Assembly: GCF_025144465.1 (NCBI RefSeq)
Contig: NZ_CP083553.1
Coordinates: forward strand, 1,362,001-1,426,000
Length of the DNA stretch: 64,000 nucleotides
Direction of reading: 5' to 3'
Source of the DNA: Leisingera sp. S132
Lineage (GTDB): Bacteria; Pseudomonadota; Alphaproteobacteria; Rhodobacterales; Rhodobacteraceae
The first letter of the stretch is position 1. Each line of letters opens with the position of its first letter. The notes beneath the pieces were generated by a model. The model was not told the DNA's origin, searched no databases, and worked only from the letters and a program-made list of their open reading frames with translations. This document shows positions 8,365-15,606 of this stretch, in pieces. A program made the translations under genes and the position numbers.

Positions 8365-9171
8365 TCAGATGTCGAGGTCGACCCAGACCGGAACGTGGTC
8401 GGAGGGTTTCTCGCGGCCGCGCACATCCTTGTCGATCTGGCAGTCCCGCAGCAGGTCGGCGGCCTGCGGTGTCAGCAGGAAATGGTCGATGCGGATGCCG
8501 TCGTCGCGGTTCCAGGCGCCGGCCTGGTAGTCCCAGAAAGAATAGTGCCCCGGCCCCTGGTGGCGGGCGCGGAAGGCTTCGGTAAAGCCCAGGTTGACGA
8601 TCCGCTGAAACGCCGCGCGGCTTTCCGGCCGGTGCAGCGCGTCCTCGCGCCAGGCCTCCGGGCGCTTGGCGTCCTCGGCCTGCGGGATGATGTTGTAATC
8701 CCCGGCCATCAGCGCAGGCATCTCCGCGGCCATCAGCGCCTCAGCGCGGGTCTTCAGCCGGTCCATCCAGGCCAGCTTGTAGGCGTATTTGCCGCCCGCC
8801 ACCGGGCTGCCGTCGGCCTCCAGCTCCACCGGGTTGCCGTTGGGCAGATAGAGGCCGCAGATCCGGATCGCCTGTTTGCCCACAACCGTGGCCTCGATCC
8901 ATCGCGCCTGTTCGTCGCTGTCGTCGCCGGGCAGCCCGCGGGTCACATCCTCCAGCGGCAGTTTCGACAGGATCGCCACCCCGTTAAAGCTTTTCTGCCC
9001 ATGGGTTTCGACATTATAGCCGCGCTCCTCGAAGATCTCGCGCGGGAAGGCCTCATCCACCGACTTGATCTCCTGCAGCACCACCACGTCGGGCTGCGCT
9101 TCGTCCAGCCAGTCCGGCAGCGCCTGCGCCCGGGCCTTGATGCCATTGATATTAAATGTGGCGATTTTCAT
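8365..9171 (-). CDS. xth: Exodeoxyribonuclease III
   Basis: 268 residues. Endonuclease/exonuclease/phosphatase fold with the expected motifs in order: TFNINGIKAR at the N-terminus, LQEIK (catalytic Glu, about residue 34), GLYLPNG, AGDYNIIP (about residues 155-162), and C-terminal RIDHFLLTP and KPSDHVPVW with the catalytic Asp-His. It is an AP endonuclease and 3'-5' exonuclease in base-excision repair. Single-gene unit, reading toward the monooxygenase. Confidence 0.93.
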   Translation of the reverse strand: MKIATFNINGIKARAQALPDWLDEAQPDVVVLQEIKSVDEAFPREIFEERGYNVETHGQKSFNGVAILSKLPLEDVTRGLPGDDSDEQARWIEATVVGKQAIRICGLYLPNGNPVELEADGSPVAGGKYAYKLAWMDRLKTRAEALMAAEMPALMAGDYNIIPQAEDAKRPEAWREDALHRPESRAAFQRIVNLGFTEAFRARHQGPGHYSFWDYQAGAWNRDDGIRIDHFLLTPQAADLLRDCQIDKDVRGREKPSDHVPVWVDLDI

Positions 9172-9532
9172 GGCTTGTCTCCGGCACAGAAATCTTTATT
9201 CGGAGCCGATCTATCGCTGAATCAGCGCCCCGGGGCAAGTCCGATGCGCGAATCGCGAATCACCTTTGGCGCCGCCGGGCGGCGGCGTTTTGCACAGGTG
9301 AAAAATACCCCTCAGGTTGAGTTTCGTTATTTTGCAATAATATGCGTGTGAATAACGCGGTGCATATCCTGTGGATGAATTGAAATAATTGAAATTGCGC
9401 AAAAAATAGCGGCTTGAAGTTAAAGTAATTGAAACTACAAAATACAATGTGAAATTGCATTTTTTGTTTGCGCTGCGCGGCGCCCGTGCCAGCGTCAAGG
9501 AGCCTTTTGTCCTTAACGAATGGGGTTCCAAC
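9172..9532. promoter_or_regulatory. AT-rich regulatory region upstream of the FSSGS-repeat gene
   Basis: No gene is seen in these 361 bases. The stretch 9295-9470 is much richer in A and T than its surroundings. It holds three direct copies of AATTGAAA (9378-9385, 9387-9394, 9427-9434) and two of GAAATTGC (9391-9398, 9451-9458). The 9-bp and 40-bp spacings between AATTGAAA starts are close to whole helical turns, which suits a regulator-binding array, but no regulator is identified. An AAGGAG at 9497-9502 has no in-frame start at the right distance. Confidence 0.5.
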
Positions 9533-10138
9533 ATGACTGCTCAGCGTAAAATCCAGACCATCCACGCCACCCGCCCGGCCGCAGGCGCCAGCCTGTTCGA
9601 GGGCGGCGCAACAGAGATGTTCTCTTCCGGCTCCGCGCCCGAACTCAGTGCGGATCTGTCAGCAGGGGAAGGCGTTTCGCTGTTCTCCTCGGGTTCCATG
9701 CCGCAGATGGCGGAGAGCTGGGCAGGCGGTGAAACCGGGCTGTTCTCCAGCGGTTCGGCGCCGTCGGCCTGCAGCGAAGCCGCGGCTGGCGACCTGGTGG
9801 AATTGTTCTCCTCCGGCTCCGCGCCTGCATCCCGGGCAGACACCTGTGCTGGCGACCTGGTGCAGATGTTTTCTTCCGGCTCTGCACCTTCCGCACAATC
9901 AGAAGTTGCTGGCGGTGATTTGACGGAGATGTTTTCTTCCGGTTCCGCTCCGGCGGCGGAAAGTGAAACGGCCTCCGGTGACCTGACGGAAATGTTCTCC
10001 TCAGGCTCGGCTCCGGCCGCTGCGGCTGAGCGCGGGGCAGGTGAGGGGACGCATCTGTTTTCCTCCGGCTCTGCACCGGCGGCAGAAGCCCGCACCAGCG
10101 ATGGCGATGCAACCCGGCTGTTTTCCTCGGGCAGCTGA
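9533..10138 (+). CDS. FSSGS-repeat protein, possible multi-core peptide precursor
   Basis: 201 residues from ATG 9533, preceded by GGGG at 9522-9525; an in-frame start at 9449 would add 28 residues without clear ribosome-binding support. The first 28 residues, containing IHATRP, are unlike the rest and end in a degenerate unit LFEGGATE. From residue 29 there are nine copies of [LM]FSSGS, eight followed by [AM]P and a variable tail, at a 20-21-residue period; the ninth is cut by the stop directly after FSSGS. Serine codons switch between AGC and TCN, showing the repeat is conserved as protein. Only two cysteines occur, in repeats 3 and 4. No family is recognised with confidence. Confidence 0.85.
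   Translation: MTAQRKIQTIHATRPAAGASLFEGGATEMFSSGSAPELSADLSAGEGVSLFSSGSMPQMAESWAGGETGLFSSGSAPSACSEAAAGDLVELFSSGSAPASRADTCAGDLVQMFSSGSAPSAQSEVAGGDLTEMFSSGSAPAAESETASGDLTEMFSSGSAPAAAAERGAGEGTHLFSSGSAPAAEARTSDGDATRLFSSGS
9617..10135 (+). repeat. Nine-copy 63-bp coding tandem repeat
   Basis: Imperfect tandem repeats of about 63 bp encoding [LM]FSSGSAP plus a variable acidic and Ala/Ser-rich tail, commonly ending GDL[VT][EQ]. The first copy begins at 9617. Copies differ at many synonymous positions in the FSSGSAP part, so the array is old and under selection at the protein level rather than freshly amplified. Confidence 0.85.
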
Positions 10139-10235
10139 TCCGGTGGGGGCCGGCCTGCCTCCCGGCCCCTGACCTTTGGCGGCTCCGGATGCGGGGCCGC
10201 CCTGGCCGCGCCGCACACTTTTGCAGGAGGTCTTC

Positions 10236-11297
10236 ATGGCCCAGATCATCCCGTTCTTCTCTCCTTCCGCCCGCCAGTCCCGGGCGGCTGCGCAGGCCGC
10301 GCTGATTGGCAGCTTTGCCACGCAGCGGCGCCCGCAGGAGGACGTGTTCTGGCTCAAGGAAAACGCCGAGCTGCTGAACATCCTGGAATGCACCGGGGCC
10401 GACGTTGCCGCCGAGGCCCTGGTGCCGTTGCAGGGGTTCTATGACGGTGCGGCGCGGCATATCAGTTTCTTCCGCCAGTACTACCGCTTCATCCTGTCGA
10501 TCTGTCTGGACCTGGAGGATCTGGGCCTGCCGGGCGAAACCGGCGCGCAGCTGGCCGCGTGGGTTCAGGGGGAGGGGCTGGCGCAGGCTGAGCTGTCCGA
10601 TCTGCAGCGGGCAGAGGCCCGGCGCCTGCTGGCGCGCCGCGGTGTCTCCTTGCCCGGCGATGGGCTGGACGACCGGCTGCGCGACTTCATCTCGCGCCCG
10701 GAAACCTTTGCCATTCCCAACAAGAAAGCCGCCTATGAGCTGACCCATATTGTCTTCTATCTGTCGGAATACGGCCGCCGCGACCCGCAATTGCCTGCGG
10801 CTGCGCTGACCAGCCTGGAATATGCGGGTCTGGTGGCCTTCCTGGACCAGAACGCCGATCTGCTGGCCGAGATTTGCATTGCGCTGCGTTATGCGGGCCA
10901 GCAGCCGCCTGCCGCCTGGGAAGGCTGGCTTGACAGGCAGGTTTCCGCCTTTACTCTATCAGAGAGAGAATTTTCTGGACTTCAGGATTCTTATCACGAG
11001 TATTTTGTTGTTAACTGGCTCATGATCCTGTCCGGGCGCCCGGCGTTCCGGCAGGCAGTCCCCGCAACGGGGGTGCATGTGTCAGCGGTGCGGGGAGGAA
11101 GTATTTTGAGAAGCCTTTCAGAAGCCGTTTTTGAGGCCGGAACCGGCCGGCCGGGCTGGGGCGCGGTCAAGGCGCGGACCGAAGCCATGCTGAATGAAGA
11201 AGAGCACGGGCTGCTGAGCGCTGCAGAGCGCAGCTGCACAGGCTTTGCAAGTTTCTTTGAAGGATTTGCCCGGGCGGGCAGCGCTGGGGCCGCGTGA
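10236..11297 (+). CDS. All-helical protein of unknown function paired with the FSSGS-repeat gene
   Basis: 353 residues from ATG 10236, with GCAGGAGG five bases upstream. No family is recognised with confidence. Predicted mostly helical, without signal peptide or membrane segments. Polar clusters that could form a buried or metal site are YELTHIVFYLSEYGR (about residues 167-181), DQNADLLAEI (about 206-215) and SYHEYFVVNWL (about 252-262). The gene lies 97 bases after the repeat gene and its stop overlaps the start of the transporter gene, so all three are probably co-expressed. A maturation or immunity-type partner of the repeat protein is possible but unproven. Confidence 0.8.
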   Translation: MAQIIPFFSPSARQSRAAAQAALIGSFATQRRPQEDVFWLKENAELLNILECTGADVAAEALVPLQGFYDGAARHISFFRQYYRFILSICLDLEDLGLPGETGAQLAAWVQGEGLAQAELSDLQRAEARRLLARRGVSLPGDGLDDRLRDFISRPETFAIPNKKAAYELTHIVFYLSEYGRRDPQLPAAALTSLEYAGLVAFLDQNADLLAEICIALRYAGQQPPAAWEGWLDRQVSAFTLSEREFSGLQDSYHEYFVVNWLMILSGRPAFRQAVPATGVHVSAVRGGSILRSLSEAVFEAGTGRPGWGAVKARTEAMLNEEEHGLLSAAERSCTGFASFFEGFARAGSAGAA

Positions 11298-12214
11298 TGA
11301 CCTGTTCCCGCAACCAGGCCCTGGGCGGGGCCCTGCTGGTGGTGGCCTATACCGGGCTGATTGCCTCTGCTGACGGGATCACGAAACTGCTGGCGGGCCA
11401 GTATGCGGCGGCTCAGCTTTATGCGCTGTCCGGTGCCATGGTCGCGGGCTTCTGCCTGCTGGCCGACAGGATACCAGCGCAGCGCGGCGGCTTCCGGACC
11501 CGCTGCCCGCGGGCGATGGCGCTGCGCTCGGTGGCGACCCTGATTGCCGCGGTCTGTTTTTTCTATGCCTTCCGGCTGCTGCCCTTTGCCGAGGTCTTTG
11601 TTTTCATCGGCCTGATGCCGCTGCTGGCGGGGGCGATGTCCGGACTAGTGCTGAAGGAACCTGTGCGCCCGGCGGCCTGGATTGCACTGCTGGCGGGCTT
11701 TGCCGGGGTGCTGTTTCTGCTGCCCCACGGCGGTGACGGCAGTCACTCTGCAACGGGCCATCTGGTGGCCTTTGCGGCGGTGGTGTCCGGCACATTTTCC
11801 ATGACAATGGCACGGTTTATCGGCCGGTATGAAAGCAACGCGCTGGCGCAGGTGTTCTATCCGAACCTCACGCTGTGCGGTGCGATGCTGCTGGCGCTGC
11901 CCTTTGTCTGGGTGCCGATGCCACTGGCGGATGTTGCCTGGGCGGCGGCCTATGCGTTCCTGCTGTTCGGGGCGCGCTGGCTCCTGGTGGTGGCGCTGCG
12001 CCTGCTGGCGTCCTATGCGGTGACGCCGTTGATGAACCTGCAGTTCATCTGGATGGCCGTGATTGGCGCGGTGTTCTTCGGGGAGTTCCCGCCTGCCTCC
12101 ACTTACTTGGGCGGAGCCATCGTGATTGCCTCCGGCCTCTATCTGGTCTGGGACCAGTTCGCCCCGGCGATGCCGCGGTTGCGTCGCGCCGGGCGCCTTC
12201 AGACGGATCCGTAA
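11297..12214 (+). CDS. DMT-superfamily (EamA-type) transporter
   Basis: 305 residues with ten predicted membrane helices in the two EamA-like repeats. The start ATG 11297 overlaps the TGA of the preceding gene (TGATG), implying translational coupling. EamA proteins export or import small metabolites such as amino acids. Its tight coupling to the unknown helical protein and the FSSGS-repeat gene makes it the likely transport component of that unit; whether it could move a modified peptide or only a small molecule is open, since DMT carriers typically handle small solutes. Confidence 0.85.
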   Translation: MTCSRNQALGGALLVVAYTGLIASADGITKLLAGQYAAAQLYALSGAMVAGFCLLADRIPAQRGGFRTRCPRAMALRSVATLIAAVCFFYAFRLLPFAEVFVFIGLMPLLAGAMSGLVLKEPVRPAAWIALLAGFAGVLFLLPHGGDGSHSATGHLVAFAAVVSGTFSMTMARFIGRYESNALAQVFYPNLTLCGAMLLALPFVWVPMPLADVAWAAAYAFLLFGARWLLVVALRLLASYAVTPLMNLQFIWMAVIGAVFFGEFPPASTYLGGAIVIASGLYLVWDQFAPAMPRLRRAGRLQTDP

Positions 12215-12291
12215 CATCTGACCGGGAAACCGTTGCGCCCCGCGAGGGGCGCCGGAATTATGCGATAATTCCGGCCCGGAAAACGGCGGGA

Positions 12292-12615
12292 TTACATGGA
12301 AAACGAGGTGCCGCAGCCGCAGCTGGAGGTGGCGTTGGGGTTTTCGATGGTGAAGCGTGCGCCGATCAGCTCCTCGGTGAAATCAATCACCGCGTTTTCC
12401 AGAAACGGCAGGGACACACTGTCGACCACGACTTTCTCGCCCTGGCCCTCAAGCACCAGATCATCCTCCTTGGCCTCATCCAGCGCAATCTCGTACTGGA
12501 AGCCGGAGCAGCCGCCGCCTTCCACCGCAACCCGCAGCGCCTGGCCCTGGTCCGCGGCGCCGATCTCGGCCAGCCGGGCAAAGGCGCGGTCGGTGACTTT
12601 GGGGGGCAGGTTCAT
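12292..12615 (-). CDS. erpA: Iron-sulfur cluster carrier protein, HesB/IscA (ErpA-like)
   Basis: 107 residues from ATG 12615. The three cluster-binding cysteines are present: GGGCSGF (about residue 36) and SCGCG near the C-terminus. A-type carriers pass Fe-S clusters from the assembly scaffold to apoproteins. The minus-strand gene is back to back with dgt, an arrangement common in alphaproteobacteria. The symbol is by similarity; other A-type carriers share these motifs. Confidence 0.85.
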   Translation of the reverse strand: MNLPPKVTDRAFARLAEIGAADQGQALRVAVEGGGCSGFQYEIALDEAKEDDLVLEGQGEKVVVDSVSLPFLENAVIDFTEELIGARFTIENPNATSSCGCGTSFSM

Positions 12616-12699
12616 CAGCTTTCTCCACGGGCGTAGGTTGCAGCGCAAAGCTTTATATAGAAAGGTGCAATTCACGCGGCAAGATGTGGAGCCCCAGCT

Positions 12700-13869
12700 T
12701 TGGTTAAAAGATTTGAATTGCACGCACCTTATGCCACGATGCCGGACCGCAGCCGCGGGCGGCAGGTGCCGGAGGAGGAAAGCTCCTTCCGTTCCCCCTA
12801 CCAGCGCGACCGCGACCGGATCATCCATGCCAGCGCGTTCCGGCGGCTGAAGCACAAGACACAGGTTTTTGTGGAGCATGAGGGCGACAACTACCGCACC
12901 CGCCTCACCCATTCGATCGAGGTCGGGCAGGTGGGCCGCACCATTGCCGGCGCGCTGGGGCTGAACCAGGAGCTGACCGAGGCGGTGGCGCTGGCGCATG
13001 ACCTCGGCCACACGCCGTTCGGGCACACCGGCGAGGATGCGCTGCATGCGCTGATGGCGCCCTACGGCGGCTTTGACCACAATGCCCAGGCAATCCGCAT
13101 CGTGACTTGCCTGGAGCGCCACTATGCCGAGTTCGACGGACTGAACCTGACTTGGGAAACCCTTGAAGCCATTGCCAAACACAACGGCCCGGTGGTGGGG
13201 GAGCTGCCCTGGGCTTTGGCGGAATGCAATGCCGCCATCGACCTGGAACTGCACACCCACGCCAGCGCCGAGGCGCAGGTGGCGGCACTGTCCGATGACA
13301 TCGCCTATAATAACCACGACCTGCACGACGCGCTGCGGGCCGGGTTGTTCACTGACGATGACTTGGCGCGGCTGCCGCTCTTGGACAGGGCCTATGGCGC
13401 GGTGGACCGGAAATACCCCGGCCTTGATCCCAACCGCCGCCGGCATGAGGCGCTGAGGCGGTTCTTCGGCTTCATGGTGGAGGATGTGATCGCCACTGCG
13501 CAGCACCTTCTGGCGGAAACCGGGGTGCAGAGCGTCGAGGAGGTGCGCGGCCTGGGGCATCCGGTGGTGAAGTTCTCTGATCCCCTGTGGCGCGACCTGA
13601 AGGAAATCCGCGCCTTCCTGTTCACCCGCATGTACCGGGCGCCCTCGGTGATGGAGAAGCGCGCCAAGGTTGCCAAGGTGGTGGAGGCTCTGTTTCCCTA
13701 TTTCCTGGATAATCCGCAGGACATGCCGGAACGCTGGCACGCCGAGATTGCGGCCGCACTGGACCGCACCGCGCTGGCGCGGATCGTGTCGGATTATATC
13801 GCCGGTATGACCGACCGCTTTGCCCTGCAACTGCATGAGCGGCTGATCGGGGTGAAGGTCGAGGTGTAA
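12700..13869 (+). CDS. dgt: Deoxyguanosinetriphosphate triphosphohydrolase-like protein
   Basis: 389 residues if started at TTG 12700, which has GGAG at 12688-12691; TTG 12718 and ATG 12739 are alternatives, and homologues usually have about 15 residues before the RSRGR motif, favouring the upstream start. HD-domain signature: RLTHSIEV (metal His) and ALAHDLGHTPFGH (HD pair), with a later DDIAYNNHDL. The family hydrolyses dNTPs to deoxynucleoside and triphosphate, tuning the dNTP pool. Divergent from the erpA-like gene with 84 bases between them. Confidence 0.9.
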   Translation: MVKRFELHAPYATMPDRSRGRQVPEEESSFRSPYQRDRDRIIHASAFRRLKHKTQVFVEHEGDNYRTRLTHSIEVGQVGRTIAGALGLNQELTEAVALAHDLGHTPFGHTGEDALHALMAPYGGFDHNAQAIRIVTCLERHYAEFDGLNLTWETLEAIAKHNGPVVGELPWALAECNAAIDLELHTHASAEAQVAALSDDIAYNNHDLHDALRAGLFTDDDLARLPLLDRAYGAVDRKYPGLDPNRRRHEALRRFFGFMVEDVIATAQHLLAETGVQSVEEVRGLGHPVVKFSDPLWRDLKEIRAFLFTRMYRAPSVMEKRAKVAKVVEALFPYFLDNPQDMPERWHAEIAAALDRTALARIVSDYIAGMTDRFALQLHERLIGVKVEV

Positions 13870-14266
13870 GGGCTCTGTCTGCTGCCGTTTTGCTGTTCTT
13901 CTGTCTGCGTCTGTCCTGTCTGCGTGCCTTTGAAGGGCCGGTTAAAGATGGCGGCGCCGCCAACGGGGGCGGAGGGTAGGGCCGGAACGCCAGCGCGCCC
14001 CGGGTCCGGTCAAAAGCTTTAACCATGTGACGCCCCTGCACCTTTTGCGGAGGTGGTCTTGGGGGTCCTGGTCTCCTGTTCGCGCGGGGTGCCAGACCCG
14101 CGCCTTGTGCTGCAGCGGAAGTGACTGTCGCAGAAACGGGTTAAGGCCGCGCAAGCGGGGCGGGCGCTGCGGCGGGGCTTTGCGCAACGCCTTTCGGCGG
14201 CTTGTTTGGCGGTCAATGTTCCTGTAATGTTCTTGCTAAATTTAATTGAACAGAAGGATTGCCGGA
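13870..14266. other. Gene-free interval of about 400 bases
   Basis: No convincing coding frame on either strand; the short open frames here lack ribosome-binding sites and look like shadows. A perfect hairpin with arms GCGCGGG (14082-14088) and CCCGCGC (14097-14103) is present without a T-run. Promoter elements for the GFA gene probably lie near the AT-richer end at 14220-14250. Confidence 0.5.
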
Positions 14267-14659
14267 ATGATTGAGGGAAGCTGCTGCTGTGGCGCGGTCA
14301 GGTTTGAATTGCTGGCGCAACCCGGCCTGATGGGCACGTGCCATTGCTCCCGCTGCCGCAAGGCCGGGGCCAGCACCATCGTTTTTGTGAAGAAGGACGA
14401 TCTGCGCTGGATTGCGGGCAAGGAGGAAGTGATGCTGTACCAGCCTGCGCCGCCCTATAAATACGGCCGCTGCTTCTGCCGGATCTGCGGCAGCTCGCTG
14501 GGGGAGATCCTGTCGGAGGAGGAGAGCTTCCCGATTGCGGCAAATGCGCTGGACGGGGCGCTGGAGGTGCGCAACAGCTTTCACGAGTTCGTGGGCGAAA
14601 AGCCCGGATGGTACGACATCTGCGACGGGGCAAAGCAGTCGCAGGGGCATCCGGCCTAG
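14267..14659 (+). CDS. GFA family protein (glutathione-dependent formaldehyde-activating fold)
   Basis: 130 residues from ATG 14267, with AGAAGGA at 14252-14258. Zinc-binding cysteines follow the family pattern: GSCCCGAVRFE, then CHCSRCRK, then CFCRICGS. The fold is shared with S-(hydroxymethyl)glutathione synthase (Gfa), but most small GFA proteins have no demonstrated reaction. No formaldehyde oxidation genes are adjacent, so formaldehyde activation should not be assumed. Confidence 0.88.
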   Translation: MIEGSCCCGAVRFELLAQPGLMGTCHCSRCRKAGASTIVFVKKDDLRWIAGKEEVMLYQPAPPYKYGRCFCRICGSSLGEILSEEESFPIAANALDGALEVRNSFHEFVGEKPGWYDICDGAKQSQGHPA

Positions 14660-14806
14660 CCCATGAGGCGGGGCCGTCAGGGGGCAGCCTCTGGCCCGGC
14701 CTCGCCCCGCGGTGCAAATTGGCCGTAAGCCGTGTTATGATCTGGCCCTATGATGCCGCGGGGCATCGGCGTTATCCGCGAGGGGAGGCATAACGAGGGG
14801 AAAGCC

Positions 14807-15106
14807 ATGGCACGCTGGACCGTCACATTCACGGACAAGCCCGAAATGGACCGGGTGCGCAGCGACAGGAAGCGGCGCGAGGCGCATATAGCCTTTGTGC
14901 GCGCGCGTCCGGAGCTGCAGATCGGCGGTGCGCTGGCGATGCGGCCGATGCAGGACTTCCCCGGCGCGATCTGGAACGTGGAGGCCGAAACCCGCCAGGA
15001 TGTGGAGCGGCTGATCCTGCAGGACCCGTACTACGTGGCCTCCTTGCGTACGTATAAAATCACCGAATGGGGCACCGCCTCCGCCATCCAGGGGATGTTT
15101 TCATGA
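14807..15106 (+). CDS. YciI family protein, first of a tandem pair
   Basis: 99 residues from ATG 14807, preceded by GAGGGGAAAG. YciI-like ferredoxin fold: RREAHIAFVRARPELQIGGAL, with the conserved His at about residue 27, and a C-terminal IWNVEA...DPYYVASLRTYKITEW pattern. Family members are small putative enzymes related to muconolactone isomerase; their reaction is mostly unknown. The stop overlaps the start of a paralogue (ATGA), so the two are co-translated and could form a heteromer. Confidence 0.85.
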   Translation: MARWTVTFTDKPEMDRVRSDRKRREAHIAFVRARPELQIGGALAMRPMQDFPGAIWNVEAETRQDVERLILQDPYYVASLRTYKITEWGTASAIQGMFS

Positions 15107-15441
15107 CCGCCGCCAGTGAAGCCCGCAAATCCGCACCCGCATTGACCCGCTGGGCGGTGCTGTTTCGCGATGCGCCTGCGATGATGGATATCCGCGCCGA
15201 CAAGGCCCGGCGCGATGCCCATGTGGCCTATGTCGAGGACCACCCGGAACTGCGCATCGGCGGCGGGCTGAAGCCGGACACGGATGGCGATTTCTGCGGC
15301 GCCTTGTGGATCGTCGAGGCCGAGGACCGGATCGAGGTGGAGCATCTGATCCATGGCGACCCGTTTTATGTGCCCGCCTTCCGCTCCTACGAGATTTTCA
15401 CCTGGGGCAAAATTCTGGAAGACCGCACTGCTGTATTGTGA
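15103..15441 (+). CDS. YciI family protein, second of a tandem pair
   Basis: 112 residues from ATG 15103, overlapping the previous stop by four bases. It has the same YciI pattern (RRDAHVAYVEDHPELRIGGGL, DPFYVPAFRSYEIFTW) with an N-terminal extension of about 12 residues. Clearly a duplicate of its neighbour that has diverged. The gene is followed by a double AT-rich hairpin. Confidence 0.85.
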   Translation: MTAASEARKSAPALTRWAVLFRDAPAMMDIRADKARRDAHVAYVEDHPELRIGGGLKPDTDGDFCGALWIVEAEDRIEVEHLIHGDPFYVPAFRSYEIFTWGKILEDRTAVL

Positions 15442-15463
15442 GACCGGCGCTGCACCCGCGGCG

Positions 15464-15510
15464 CAAATTTCTTGAGGAAGAAATTTGGCCGGAAAATTCG
15501 AATTTTCCGG
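15464..15510 (+). repeat. Double AT-rich hairpin after a stop codon, copy 1
   Basis: Two adjacent palindromes 22 bases after the YciI stop: arms CAAATTTCTT (15464-15473) and AAGAAATTTG (15478-15487) with loop GAGG, then a perfect palindrome with arms CCGGAAAATTC and GAATTTTCCGG (15489-15510). The same pair in the same order follows the cupin gene at 41301-41255. A termination role is plausible. Confidence 0.7.
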
Positions 15511-15606
15511 TGCCGCCCGTCTGAGGGTCCGGGCAGCCTTTGCAATGCTGTTGACCCTGCCTCTGGCCCCCGGTATCCGCAGTGCTGAACAGTTGGGACG
15601 CCAGAC

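Noticed and set aside
9617-10135. Possible CRISPR array because of regular 63-bp spacing
   Set aside because: Repeats are imperfect, fully in frame and coding, with synonymous changes inside the repeat. No cas genes and no palindromic repeat.
9541-10218. Long minus-strand open frame with repeated GAEPEEN opposite the FSSGS gene
   Set aside because: It is the mirror of the forward repeats. The forward strand keeps residues constant where codons differ, while the reverse frame changes (EEN to LEN). It has no ribosome-binding site.
14027-14227. Possible small gene between dgt and the GFA gene
   Set aside because: Arg/Cys/Trp-rich translation, no ribosome-binding site, not supported on either strand.
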